Of a stretch of DNA of 64,000 nt, positions 37,235 to 45,562 are shown piece after piece (positions within the stretch are counted from its first letter, which is position 1; every line of letters begins with the position of its first letter). The notes beneath the pieces are model-generated. The model was not told where the DNA came from and ran no database searches. It was given only the letters and a program-made list of their open reading frames with translations. The position numbers and the translations under genes were made by a program. This DNA is from Rhizobiaceae bacterium MnEN-MB40S (lineage in GTDB: Bacteria; Pseudomonadota; Alphaproteobacteria; Rhizobiales; Rhizobiaceae), in assembly GCA_024343425.1 (NCBI GenBank), contig BRLC01000004.1, positions 124,001 to 188,000 on the forward strand, written 5' to 3'.

Positions 37235-38218
37235 ATGGGTAAACTGGTCGACGGCAAGTGGAAAGACGTCTGGTACAATACGAGCGAGACGGGCGGTCGT
37301 TTCAAGCGATCGGACTCCAGCTTCCGTAACTGGGTGACCGCAGACGGAAGCCCCGGACCGAGCGGCGAAGGGGGTTTTGCCGCCGAGGCCGGCCGCTACC
37401 ACCTCTATGTCTCCTACGCCTGCCCCTGGGCCCATCGCACGCTGATATTCCGCCGCCTGAAAGGCCTCGAAGATGCAATCGGCCTTTCCGTCGTCGACTA
37501 TCACATGGGAAAGAACGGCTGGGAATTCCGCGGTAGGGAGGGTGGCACGGAGGATCACATCCATGGGCTGGAGAAGCTCTGGCAGGTCTATGTAAAGGCC
37601 GATCCGCACTACACCGGCCGGGTGACCGTGCCGGTCTTGTGGGACAAGGAGAAAGGAACGGTCGTCTCCAATGAATCCTCGGAGATCATTCGCATGTTCA
37701 ACAGCGCCTTCAATGAAATCGAAGGCGTCGACAGCGATCTCGATTTCTATCCGGAGGCGCTGAGGGCGGACATCGACGCGATCAACCAGCCGATCTACGA
37801 CAATGTCAACAACGGCGTCTACAAGTGCGGCTTCGCCACCAGCCAGGAGGCCTATGAGGAAGCCTTCGACGCCCTTTTCGCGGAACTCGATACACTCGAG
37901 GAGAGGCTTGCGACAAACCGATACCTTCTCGGCAAAAGGCTGACCGAGGCGGACTGGCGGCTCTTCACGACGCTTGTGCGCTTCGACCCGGTCTATGTCG
38001 GGCACTTCAAGTGCAATCGGAAGCGCATCGCCGACTATCCGGCGGTTTCAGGTTACATGCGCGAGCTCTATCAGATGCCGGGCATAGCCGGGACCGTGGA
38101 CCTCAACCATATCAAGAAGCACTATTACGGCAGTCACGAAAGCGTAAATCCGACAGGCATCGTTCCGAAGGGGCCCGACCTCGACTACGACGCTCCGCAC
38201 GATCGCGACCGTCTTTGA
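37235..38218 (+). CDS. yqjG: Glutathionyl-hydroquinone reductase (YqjG/xi-class GST)
   Basis: 327 residues from ATG 37235, which has AAAGGAG eight bases upstream; a start at 37211 is less likely. The active-site Cys is in YACPWAHRTLIF, the signature of Xi-class glutathione transferases that reduce glutathionyl-hydroquinones. The helical C-terminal domain contains the ADWRLFTTLVRFDPVY and HFKCNRKRI segments specific to this class. It lies in a small run of stress- and salvage-related genes; no co-transcribed partner is apparent. Confidence 0.93.
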   Translation: MGKLVDGKWKDVWYNTSETGGRFKRSDSSFRNWVTADGSPGPSGEGGFAAEAGRYHLYVSYACPWAHRTLIFRRLKGLEDAIGLSVVDYHMGKNGWEFRGREGGTEDHIHGLEKLWQVYVKADPHYTGRVTVPVLWDKEKGTVVSNESSEIIRMFNSAFNEIEGVDSDLDFYPEALRADIDAINQPIYDNVNNGVYKCGFATSQEAYEEAFDALFAELDTLEERLATNRYLLGKRLTEADWRLFTTLVRFDPVYVGHFKCNRKRIADYPAVSGYMRELYQMPGIAGTVDLNHIKKHYYGSHESVNPTGIVPKGPDLDYDAPHDRDRL

Positions 38219-38221
38219 CTG

Positions 38222-38668
38222 CTACCAGGTGCGCGAGACCGGTTGGCCTTGGAGCAGTTCAGCGAGCCTGCGCCGGGTGGCGTCCGTGGTGTTGTCCGGC
38301 AACGCGTCGGTTTCGAAAAAGCCGGCTTCGGCGATCTCGGCATTGCCCTTGAGCGGCGCTGTCTGAGAGACGTTCCTGCAGACAAACAGCGCTACGTGGT
38401 CGCGCCTGCTGGCGTTGCGGTTGAAGTAAAACCCAAACAGCTCGGCGGCGTCGCCAGTCACGAGGTTTCCTTCTTCTGCAAGCTCCCGCTCAAGCGCGTC
38501 ATAGGCGCTTTCTCCCGCATCGACCCCTCCGCCGGGCAGATACCAGCCGCCGATATAGGTGTGCCTGACAAGAAACACCCTGCCGTCGGCGTCGAAGGCC
38601 GCGGCGCGCACGCCAAGCGTCATGGGACGATTGAGAATATGAAAAAGATGCAAAATTCGGACGAGCAT
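38222..38668 (-). CDS. Nudix hydrolase
   Basis: 148 residues. The Nudix core is LPGGGVDAGESAYDALERELAEEG read in short pieces: GGGVDAGE, then ERELAEEG, with the catalytic residues in place. The N-terminus RPMTLGVRAAAFDADGRVFLVRHTY is typical of a rhizobial subgroup. Substrate unknown. Its start is only 29 bases from the divergent metallophosphoesterase start, so the two promoters must overlap. A shorter form from ATG 38623 is possible. Confidence 0.85.
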   Translation of the reverse strand: MLVRILHLFHILNRPMTLGVRAAAFDADGRVFLVRHTYIGGWYLPGGGVDAGESAYDALERELAEEGNLVTGDAAELFGFYFNRNASRRDHVALFVCRNVSQTAPLKGNAEIAEAGFFETDALPDNTTDATRRRLAELLQGQPVSRTW

Positions 38669-38697
38669 TTGACCCCAACTCTCTTTATGGTCTGATC

Positions 38698-39609
38698 ATG
38701 TTTCGTCTCGCCCATATCTCCGACGTCCATCTCGGACCGCTCCCGAAGGTAACACTACGACAGTTGGCGTCCAAGCGGATCACCGGCTACGTGAACTGGC
38801 ATCGCAATCGTCGCAAGCATCACGCCAGCGATGCGCTGACCGTCCTGATGGAGGACATCTTCGCCCAGGCGCCGGATCACCTGGCCATCACCGGAGATCT
38901 GGTGAACCTGTCGACCGATATCGAGATCGAAACGGCGACGGCGTGGCTGCAAGCCGCAGGCGATCCGGAGAACACGTCCCTGGTGCCCGGCAATCACGAC
39001 GCCTATGTGCCCGGCGCCTTCCGGAAAATATGCGCAGCCTGGGCGCACTACATGGCCGGCGACGATGTTTCGCAAAGGCCCCTGACGGTAAAATCGTTTC
39101 CCTATCTGCGCCGTCGCGGTCCGGTCGCGCTGATCGGCGTATCGACCGCCAACGCTTCCCTGCCCTTCATGGCGACGGGCATGTTCGACGAGACCGAGGC
39201 GCGGCGCTTGCGCGCGCTCTTGAAGCAAGCGGGAGAGGAAGGTCTCTTCCGGATCATCCTTATCCACCACCCGCCGGTCAACAACGCCGCCGCCTGGCAC
39301 AAGCGCATGCAGGGCATTTCGAGATTCCAGAAAGTCGTCGCCGAAGAGGGCGCCGAACTCGTCCTGCACGGCCACACCCACCTCGACACGCTGCACCGGA
39401 TCATGGGCAAGGCGAGAACGGTTCCCGTCCTGGGTGTGCCGTCAGCCAGTGAAGGCCCCTCCGGCCGTCGACCAGCCGCCGGCTACAATCTGATATCGAT
39501 CGAAGGCGCGAATGGCGACTGGCGTTGCACTGTGGCGCGTCACAGGCTTGACCGGGCAGGAGAGGAGATCGTGCTTTCCGATACGATCGACCTGCACTTG
39601 AAAGTCTAG
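38698..39609 (+). CDS. Calcineurin-like metallophosphoesterase
   Basis: 303 residues. The five dimetal motifs are complete and in order: ISDVHLG, AITGDLVN, VPGNHDAY, LIHHPPV and LHGHTHLDTL. Substrate is unknown; relatives include cyclic-nucleotide and UDP-sugar phosphodiesterases. No ribosome-binding site is clear, and its ATG lies 29 bases from the divergent Nudix gene. It converges with the one-TM protein gene, five bases apart. No signal peptide is present, so it is probably cytosolic. Confidence 0.9.
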   Translation: MFRLAHISDVHLGPLPKVTLRQLASKRITGYVNWHRNRRKHHASDALTVLMEDIFAQAPDHLAITGDLVNLSTDIEIETATAWLQAAGDPENTSLVPGNHDAYVPGAFRKICAAWAHYMAGDDVSQRPLTVKSFPYLRRRGPVALIGVSTANASLPFMATGMFDETEARRLRALLKQAGEEGLFRIILIHHPPVNNAAAWHKRMQGISRFQKVVAEEGAELVLHGHTHLDTLHRIMGKARTVPVLGVPSASEGPSGRRPAAGYNLISIEGANGDWRCTVARHRLDRAGEEIVLSDTIDLHLKV

Positions 39610-39614
39610 GCGTT

Positions 39615-40256
39615 TCAGAGACCTGCTATGGACGGGCTGATTTCGCCCCAGAAAATGGCGCCCATCGCGAACAGCGTCACAAGGCTTCCGATGATGAACC
39701 AGATGAGTCCGGTCGCAAAGCCGGACCCGTTGGCCTGCTCCACTTTCTCAGCCGGTTGAGGCGCTGCTTCGATCTCGGCTGCCCGCGCTGGCAATGGTTC
39801 CGGCCGCTCAGCCGGTTCGTGAGCGACCTGTCTGCCGTAACTGAAATCATCTCCGGCCATGAAACGCTGGCGCTCGACGGTCCGCTCGGCAACGTAGATG
39901 GTGACCTGATCGGCCATCTTCATCAGATCGTCGGACTCGGCGAGAACACTGCGTCCGTAGCGCCTGTCGAGCACGAAGCGGAAGGTGCGACGGTCGTGTC
40001 CCATGTGGACATGGGAGACGGCGTCGATCCAAAGACGCGGCTGCGCGCCTGACGACAATGCGAAGTCGAACTGGTCGTCGTCTTCCGACACCTCGTCGAA
40101 AACCGGTTGAAGTTCGTTGTAGAGCAGTTCGAGGCGGGCGCGATCCGCCTCCTTCATGTCGACGATGACATCCTGCCTCTCGGCGGCCGCGATCTTGACC
40201 TCGCGCACGGCGTCGGACAGATGCCTCTTGTTCTGGGGAGCGGGATCGTTGCTCAT
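39615..40256 (-). CDS. C-terminally anchored membrane protein of unknown function
   Basis: 213 residues. A charged N-terminal domain (SDAVREVKIAAAERQDVIVDMKE ... QPRLWIDAVSHVHMG) with helical character is followed by a Pro/Ala/Glu-rich linker and one membrane helix at about residues 184-206 (TGLIWFIIGSLVTLFAMGAIFW). I do not recognise a named family, although the domain looks conserved rather than random. It converges with the metallophosphoesterase gene and lies 82 bases upstream of the alpha/beta hydrolase stop, on the same strand as that gene. Confidence 0.75.
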   Translation of the reverse strand: MSNDPAPQNKRHLSDAVREVKIAAAERQDVIVDMKEADRARLELLYNELQPVFDEVSEDDDQFDFALSSGAQPRLWIDAVSHVHMGHDRRTFRFVLDRRYGRSVLAESDDLMKMADQVTIYVAERTVERQRFMAGDDFSYGRQVAHEPAERPEPLPARAAEIEAAPQPAEKVEQANGSGFATGLIWFIIGSLVTLFAMGAIFWGEISPSIAGL

Positions 40257-40337
40257 GAGCCGAATAACCTGCTGATATGGTTAATTTACAGTTACCCATA
40301 ACATGGGACTTCGCCTTCGTGCGGGCAAGCCGCCATT

Positions 40338-41150
40338 TTAATCGCCCACAGAAGCGATGTTCTGGCGGATCAGGATCTCGACCTCATAAGGCCGCTCCTC
40401 GATCAACATGTGACCGGTGTTCTCGAAGACATGGGCGGCGAAAAGCGGCGGCAGGCGATGAGATTGGCGCGTCGGCAGCACCCGGTCCTGCGTTCCCCAC
40501 AGCACCTTGACCGGCATGTCGAGAGCGGCGAACATCTCGCGACGTATGACCCCCTGGGATATGCCCCCGTCATCCTCGACGAAGATGCTCCGCATGATCT
40601 GTTTCATCCTGTCGGCGGCGCCGTCAGCTTTGCGCAAGATCGTCAGGCGCGAGACCAATTCCGGAGGGATCGTCGCATTCCAGCCGAACATCTCCTCGAG
40701 ACAGGCAATCAGGTCCTGTTCGTTGTCGGCAAGCGCGTAGCGACGGAGAAGCCGGTGGTTGATTTCCGAGCCGAACCCGCCTGGCGCGAGCAGCGTCAGA
40801 GACGCAGCGCGTTTCGGCTGCCGGGCCGCGACCAGCGCCGCCGCAGCCCCGCCCATGGAATGTCCGACGAGGTGCGCCCGTTCGACGCCGCGCCGGTCGA
40901 GATCGGCGATCAGCGCCTTCGCCATGCTGCCGCCGCCGCCCACGCCGGAGGACGAAGCCGATCCGCCATGTCCCGGCAGATCATAGGCGAGCGTTTTCCG
41001 GTCGGTTGAAAAGGCGTCCTGAAGACGCGCCCAGACAAAGGAGCCGGCGGCAAAGCCATGCAGAAAGACAATCGGCGGACGGTCCCCTTCGCCCTTCTGG
41101 AAAGCGTAGAGACCGTCCGCCGTCACTGTGTGATCGTCAGTAACCGGCAC
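40338..41150 (-). CDS. Alpha/beta hydrolase
   Basis: 270 residues. The nucleophile elbow is GHSMGGAAA (Ser in the Gly-x-Ser-x-Gly), the oxyanion-hole region FLHGFAAGSFVW, the acid probably the Asp of GTQDRVLP, and the catalytic His in ENTGHMLIEE. It resembles the E2-like AcoC/acetoin-cleaving family and esterases, but lacks a lipoyl domain, so only a hydrolase is safe. It lies nine bases after leuA on the same strand and would share its transcript. Confidence 0.9.
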   Translation of the reverse strand: MPVTDDHTVTADGLYAFQKGEGDRPPIVFLHGFAAGSFVWARLQDAFSTDRKTLAYDLPGHGGSASSSGVGGGGSMAKALIADLDRRGVERAHLVGHSMGGAAAALVAARQPKRAASLTLLAPGGFGSEINHRLLRRYALADNEQDLIACLEEMFGWNATIPPELVSRLTILRKADGAADRMKQIMRSIFVEDDGGISQGVIRREMFAALDMPVKVLWGTQDRVLPTRQSHRLPPLFAAHVFENTGHMLIEERPYEVEILIRQNIASVGD

Positions 41151-41159
41151 CGTCGGCGA

Positions 41160-42878
41160 CTATTTCGATGCGATGAGGCGATTCGCCGCCGAGACGACCG
41201 CCTCCAGGGAAGCCGCAACGATGTTCGTGCTGACGCCGACCCCGAAGATCTTGCCGCCCGGATGCTCCATTTCCATGTAGCAGATCGCCGATGCGTTGGC
41301 GCCGTGCTGGAGGGAATGTTCCGAATAGTCGGCCACTGTCAGCTCAATCCCGATGTGGCGCGACAGCGCGTTGACGAAACCGTCGATCGGACCGTTTCCG
41401 TTCCCGTTGATCTTCATGGTTTCGCCGTTGTCGGTGATAACCGCCTCGACCTCGCGAACGCCTTTCGTCTGCGTTGATGAAAAGGTGTGGTGATCGACAT
41501 ATTTGAGCCGACCTTGCGGCTGATCGACATAGATGTCCATAAACCGGTCATAGATCATGCGCGAGGGAAGCTCTTCGCCTTCCTCGTCGGTAATGCGCTG
41601 GATCACGGACTGGAATTCGACCTGCAGGCCACGCGGCAGGTTGAGCCCGTAGTCCTCGTGCAGGACGTAGGCGATGCCGCCCTTGCCGGACTGCGAGTTG
41701 ATGCGGATGATCGCTTCATAGGTGCGGCCCACGTCCTGCGGATCGATCGGCAGGTAGGGCACTTCCCAGAGTTCCTTGTTGGAGGAGCGGATCGCCTTCA
41801 TGCCCTTGTTGATCGCGTCCTGGTGAGAGCCTGAAAAGGCGGTGTAGACCAGTTCGCCGACGTAAGGATGACGCTCCGGAATCTTCATCTGGTTGGCGTA
41901 TTCGTAGACGCTCTTCATGTGCTCGATCCGCGAACAGTCGAGCTTCGGATCGACGCCCTGCGTATACATGTTCAGCGCCAGCGTGACGATATCGACATTG
42001 CCGGTCCGCTCGCCATTGCCGAACAGCGTTCCCTCGACCCGGTCGGCGCCGGCCATCAGGCCCAGTTCCGTGGCCGCTATGCCGGTTCCGCGGTCATTGT
42101 GCGGGTGGAGCGACACGATCAGGCTGTCGCGATTGTCGAGCTGACGGCACATCCATTCGATCTGGTCGGCGTAGATGTTCGGCGTCGACATCTCGACGGT
42201 CGAAGGCAGATTGATGATGAGCTTGTTGTCCGGCGTCGGCTGCACGACCTCGATCACCGCATTGCAGATTTCCAGCGCAACCTCCAGCTCGGTGCCCGTA
42301 AAGCTCTCCGGAGAATACTGGAAACGGTAACCACCACCGGCCTTTTCAGCCATGTCCGTGATCATCTTCGCGGCGTCGACGGCGATCTCCTTGATGCCCG
42401 CAACGTCCTTGGCGAAGACCACGCGGCGCTGCAGTTCGCTGGTCGAATTGTAGAAGTGCACGATCGGCCGATGCGCGCCTTCCAGCGACTCGAAGGTCCG
42501 GGTGATCAGTTCGGGACGACACTGGACCAGCACCTGCAGGGAAACGTCGTCAGGCACTCCCCCCTGCTCCACGCACCAGCGCGCAAAGTCGAAATCGGTC
42601 TGCGAGGCGGAAGGAAACCCGATCTCGATTTCCTTGAAGCCCATATCCAGCAGCAGCTTGAACATGCGCGACTTGCGATCGTGCCCCATCGGATTGACGA
42701 GCGACTGATTGCCGTCTCGCAGGTCCACCGAACACCAGATCGGCGGGTTCTCTATGCGCTTGGACGGCCAGGTCCTGTCGTCGAGGCCCACGGCGGGATA
42801 AGGTTGATATTTCCGGGACGCGTCCGGCATGCCGGACTGCTTTTTTTCGGCTTCGCCGATTGTCTGTACGATAGTCAT
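41160..42878 (-). CDS. leuA: 2-isopropylmalate synthase, long (type 2) form
   Basis: 572 residues. Condenses acetyl-CoA with 2-oxoisovalerate in the first committed step of leucine synthesis. The catalytic HMGL-like domain shows DLRDGNQSLVNP and HPHNDRGTGIA with metal ligands; the C-terminal regulatory LeuA dimer domain (VREVEAVITDNGETMKINGNGNGPIDGFVNAL ... ICYMEMEHPGGKIFGVGVSTNIVAASLEAV) should give leucine feedback inhibition. Upstream lie a promoter and a Leu-rich short ORF (43007-43123), suggesting transcriptional or translational control by leucine supply. An alpha/beta hydrolase follows nine bases downstream. Confidence 0.97.
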   Translation of the reverse strand: MTIVQTIGEAEKKQSGMPDASRKYQPYPAVGLDDRTWPSKRIENPPIWCSVDLRDGNQSLVNPMGHDRKSRMFKLLLDMGFKEIEIGFPSASQTDFDFARWCVEQGGVPDDVSLQVLVQCRPELITRTFESLEGAHRPIVHFYNSTSELQRRVVFAKDVAGIKEIAVDAAKMITDMAEKAGGGYRFQYSPESFTGTELEVALEICNAVIEVVQPTPDNKLIINLPSTVEMSTPNIYADQIEWMCRQLDNRDSLIVSLHPHNDRGTGIAATELGLMAGADRVEGTLFGNGERTGNVDIVTLALNMYTQGVDPKLDCSRIEHMKSVYEYANQMKIPERHPYVGELVYTAFSGSHQDAINKGMKAIRSSNKELWEVPYLPIDPQDVGRTYEAIIRINSQSGKGGIAYVLHEDYGLNLPRGLQVEFQSVIQRITDEEGEELPSRMIYDRFMDIYVDQPQGRLKYVDHHTFSSTQTKGVREVEAVITDNGETMKINGNGNGPIDGFVNALSRHIGIELTVADYSEHSLQHGANASAICYMEMEHPGGKIFGVGVSTNIVAASLEAVVSAANRLIASK

Positions 42879-43006
42879 GTCTGTTTCTCGATCTCTTCAG
42901 GCAACGCCTGCGGGCTGTCGCCATGCCGGCCTTCCGGCCGTTTCACTTTACTGATGAAGGTTTCAAGGAGCTGGCGCCATCGGCAAATCGACCGCCGGAC
43001 GCTCCC

Positions 43007-43123
43007 TCAACGGGCCCGGCGATCGCCAGTAAGGCCGAGAAGTAGAAGCACGGAAAGGGCCGGCGCGCACAGGGTGCTCGCGACCTTCAGATCTTCGAAA
43101 ATTTCAAACGTGCTCTTCGACAT
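43007..43123 (-). CDS. leuL: Candidate leucine-rich leader peptide of leuA
   Basis: 38 codons, ATG 43123 to TGA 43007-43009. The peptide is MSKSTFEIFEDLKVASTLCA followed by PALSVLLLLGLTGDRRAR. Near its end are four consecutive Leu codons (CTT CTA CTT CTC), then Gly and Leu; that is the arrangement of a transcription or translation attenuator sensing charged tRNA-Leu. No ribosome-binding site precedes the ATG, but the -10 hexamer ends seven bases before it, so the RNA would start at or next to the AUG (leaderless), as for trpL. Downstream, GGAGC/GCTCC and CGGCC/GGCCG can pair before leuA, but I see no U-run terminator. The symbol leuL is my suggestion. Confidence 0.65.
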   Translation of the reverse strand: MSKSTFEIFEDLKVASTLCAPALSVLLLLGLTGDRRAR

Positions 43124-43130
43124 GGGCGGT

Positions 43131-43159
43131 CTTATAACCGCCCACTCGATGCACAGCAA
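43131..43159 (-). promoter_or_regulatory. leuL-leuA promoter
   Basis: On the minus strand TTGCTG (plus-strand 43154-43159) and TATAAG (43131-43136) are 17 bases apart, a near-ideal promoter. The -10 lies in the loop of an 8-bp inverted repeat, TGGGCGGT (43123-43130) with ACCGCCCA (43137-43144), which could be a repressor site or, in transcripts from trpE(G), a terminator-like hairpin without a U-run. Confidence 0.65.
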
Positions 43160-43173
43160 GCCCTTTCACCCCG

Positions 43174-45348
43174 TCAGGCGCGACGGGCGAGATGCGCCAC
43201 TACATTCTCAATCATGCGCATCCCGGCGTCCTGACCGAGCGACATGATGGATTCGGGATGAAACTGAACGGCCGCCACGGGTTCGTTTCGATGCTCGATC
43301 GCCATGATCGTACCGTCTTCGGCTTCCGCCGTGATGATGAAATCCTGCGAAAGCGTCGCCGGATCGGCGAATATCGAGTGGTAACGACCGACCGTCACGG
43401 AATTGCCCAGTCCGGAGAAGACCAGACCGGGTTCGGATACGCGCACGCGCGACGGCTTGCCGTGCATCGGAATGGCGAGCGTCCTCAGATCCCCGCCATA
43501 GGCTTCCGTCAGCGCCTGCAATCCGAGACAGACGCCAAAGATCGGAAGGTCGCGGCTGCGCGCTTTCTTGATTGTCGCCTTGCAGTCGAAATCCTTCGGC
43601 GAACCCGGACCCGGCGACAGCACGACGAGATCCGGCTTGACCTCGTCGAACACCGCGTCCGAAATCGGCGACCGCATGGTGGTCACCTTTGCGCCTGTCT
43701 GGCGGAAATAGTTCGCGAGCGTGTGGACGAAGGAATCCTCGTGGTCGACGAGCAGGATGCTGACGCCGTCTCCCACCCGTGCCGCGGAGCGCGTGGACGC
43801 GACATCGTTGGCCTTGCCGGCCTCACGGATTGCGGAAAGCATGGCCGAGGCCTTGAGTTCCGTTTCCGCCTCTTCCTCGTCCGGATCGGAATCGTAAAGC
43901 AGCGTCGCCCCTGCCCGCACCTCCGCGATGCCGTCCTTGATGCGGATCGTCCGCAGCGTCAGTCCGGTGTTCATGTCGCCGTTGAAGCCGACCATGCCGA
44001 TCGCGCCGCCATACCAGGCTCGCGTGCTCTTCTCGTTCTCCTCGATGAAGCGCATGGCCCAAAGCTTCGGCGCTCCTGTGACGGTCACCGCCCAGGCGTG
44101 ACTGAGAAAGGCGTCGAAGGCGTCCATGCCGTCGGCGAGCCGCCCCTCGATATGGTCGACCGTATGGATCAGACGCGAATACATCTCGATCTGGCGCCGG
44201 CCGATGACGCGCACAGTGCCCGGTTCGCAAACGCGGCTTTTGTCGTTGCGGTCGACGTCGGAACACATCGTCAGTTCCGACTCGTCCTTTTTCGAATTGA
44301 GCAGCTTGAGGATCTGCTGCGAGTCCGCGATCGCGTCCTCGCCGCGCTTTATCGTGCCGGAAATCGGGCAGGTCTCGACCCGGCGGCCATTGACGCGCAC
44401 GAACATTTCGGGCGACGCGCCAACAAGATATTCACGTTCGCCGAGATTGATGAAAAAGGAGTAGGGCGACGGGTTGGTTTCCTTCAGACGCCGCGAAATC
44501 GCCGATGGCGGGCTGACGCAGCGTTCGTAGAACATTTGCCCTGGAACGACCTCGAAAAGGTCGCCACGCTGGAATTTCTCCTTGGCCTTGCGCACGAGCC
44601 GCGCATATTCGCCGGGTTCGTGATCGCCGCGCGGCGGCGTCTTTTCGGTCATCTCGAACGGCGTGGCGTCTGTCTCCGCCGACTTGCCGACAGTCGTGTG
44701 GTCCCGTCGAGAGAACTCGTAACGGTCAACCCAGGCTTTGGCTGAATAATGGTCAACGACAAGGATCTCGTCGGGCAAATAGAGCACCAGGTCGCGCTGG
44801 TCGTCCGGTCGCTTGAGATGCAGGTCAACGCTGTCGAACTGTAACGCCAGATCGTAGCCGAATGCGCCGAACAGGCCGAGATTGTCGTCTTCCTCGTTGA
44901 AGAACAGATCGATAATGGCGCGCAGCGGCGTGAAAACCGTGGGGACCTTCGACCGGCGCTCCTCCGAGAAGGAGCCCTTCGGCTTGAGCACGGTCAGTTC
45001 GAGACTGCGCTGGAGCTTCAATCCGAGTTCGATCTCTTTTTCGCGCTCAAGACGACGCGCGACGATGGCGAGCAGGGCTTCCCCGCGTTCATTATGCGCC
45101 TCGACGCGCATGGAGCGCCCCCGGGCGACGATCGAAAGAGGCGGATCGATGATCGCGGTGTCCCAGCGCGTGTAGCGTCCGGGGTATTCGTAGTTGGAAG
45201 AAAACACCGCGCCGCGCCGGCTGTCGAGGCCTTCGATATAGTCGTCGAGCGCCGTGGAATAGGACACCGCATGGCGCGTTCGGCTGACCGACACCCCGCC
45301 GCGCGTCGTGAATTCCTCGGAGTCTTCAGTGTTTTTCGTTGCCATCAT
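43174..45348 (-). CDS. trpE(G): Anthranilate synthase, fused TrpE-TrpG
   Basis: 724 residues. The first ~500 residues are component I, with the chorismate-binding core ([67 protein letters not shown]). The last ~200 residues are the glutamine-amidotransferase component II with catalytic Cys in GVCLGLQ and His in QFHPESIMS. Fusion is the normal arrangement in Rhizobiales. The reaction makes anthranilate from chorismate and glutamine for tryptophan. It is preceded by a trpL attenuator, with its stop 14 bases before the leuA promoter -35. Confidence 0.97.
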   Translation of the reverse strand: MMATKNTEDSEEFTTRGGVSVSRTRHAVSYSTALDDYIEGLDSRRGAVFSSNYEYPGRYTRWDTAIIDPPLSIVARGRSMRVEAHNERGEALLAIVARRLEREKEIELGLKLQRSLELTVLKPKGSFSEERRSKVPTVFTPLRAIIDLFFNEEDDNLGLFGAFGYDLALQFDSVDLHLKRPDDQRDLVLYLPDEILVVDHYSAKAWVDRYEFSRRDHTTVGKSAETDATPFEMTEKTPPRGDHEPGEYARLVRKAKEKFQRGDLFEVVPGQMFYERCVSPPSAISRRLKETNPSPYSFFINLGEREYLVGASPEMFVRVNGRRVETCPISGTIKRGEDAIADSQQILKLLNSKKDESELTMCSDVDRNDKSRVCEPGTVRVIGRRQIEMYSRLIHTVDHIEGRLADGMDAFDAFLSHAWAVTVTGAPKLWAMRFIEENEKSTRAWYGGAIGMVGFNGDMNTGLTLRTIRIKDGIAEVRAGATLLYDSDPDEEEAETELKASAMLSAIREAGKANDVASTRSAARVGDGVSILLVDHEDSFVHTLANYFRQTGAKVTTMRSPISDAVFDEVKPDLVVLSPGPGSPKDFDCKATIKKARSRDLPIFGVCLGLQALTEAYGGDLRTLAIPMHGKPSRVRVSEPGLVFSGLGNSVTVGRYHSIFADPATLSQDFIITAEAEDGTIMAIEHRNEPVAAVQFHPESIMSLGQDAGMRMIENVVAHLARRA

Positions 45349-45387
45349 CAGTCACGATCCCCGTTTCGCCGACTGCCCGGCACAAAA

Positions 45388-45415
45388 AAGCCGCCGGACT
45401 GGTTCTCGGCGGCTT
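45388..45415 (-). terminator. trp attenuator terminator
   Basis: On the minus strand a perfect 9-bp stem, AAGCCGCCG at 45407-45415 with CGGCGGCTT at 45388-45396, encloses a 10-base loop and runs straight into a T-run (plus-strand A at 45384-45389). It lies 36 bases after the trpL stop and 40 bases before trpE(G), the classical attenuator position. Confidence 0.85.
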
Positions 45416-45450
45416 GCATTGTCGTCACGCATGACTTGTCGCGGCCGCTT

Positions 45451-45495
45451 TTAGCGAACCCACCACCAGTTCATGTTGTTACGAGCGTTTTTCAT
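45451..45495 (-). CDS. trpL: Tryptophan leader peptide
   Basis: 14 codons, ATG 45495 to TAA 45451-45453, encoding MKNARNNMNWWWVR with three consecutive Trp codons. Stalling here when charged tRNA-Trp is scarce would favour antitermination and expression of trpE(G). In Sinorhizobium meliloti the homologous trpL RNA starts at the AUG itself and is released by attenuation as a trans-acting small RNA; the geometry here (a -10 candidate ending seven bases before the ATG) suggests the same. Too short for routine gene callers. Confidence 0.85.
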   Translation of the reverse strand: MKNARNNMNWWWVR

Positions 45496-45502
45496 AACGC
45501 CT

Positions 45503-45530
45503 TGTTAGCGCCAAGCGCGGTCCCATGCAA
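45503..45530 (-). promoter_or_regulatory. trpL-trpE(G) promoter
   Basis: Minus-strand TTGCAT (plus 45525-45530) and CTAACA (45503-45508) are 16 bases apart. The -10 ends seven bases before the trpL ATG, predicting a leaderless or nearly leaderless leader transcript. It lies just downstream of the fhs stop. Confidence 0.6.
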
Positions 45531-45562
45531 GATGGCGCGTGCGCCAAATTGAGATCAAGCAT

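Noticed and set aside
45094..45552. 152-codon plus-strand ORF across the trpL region
   Set aside because: It overlaps the well-supported trpL attenuator and the start of trpE(G) antisense, with no start signal.
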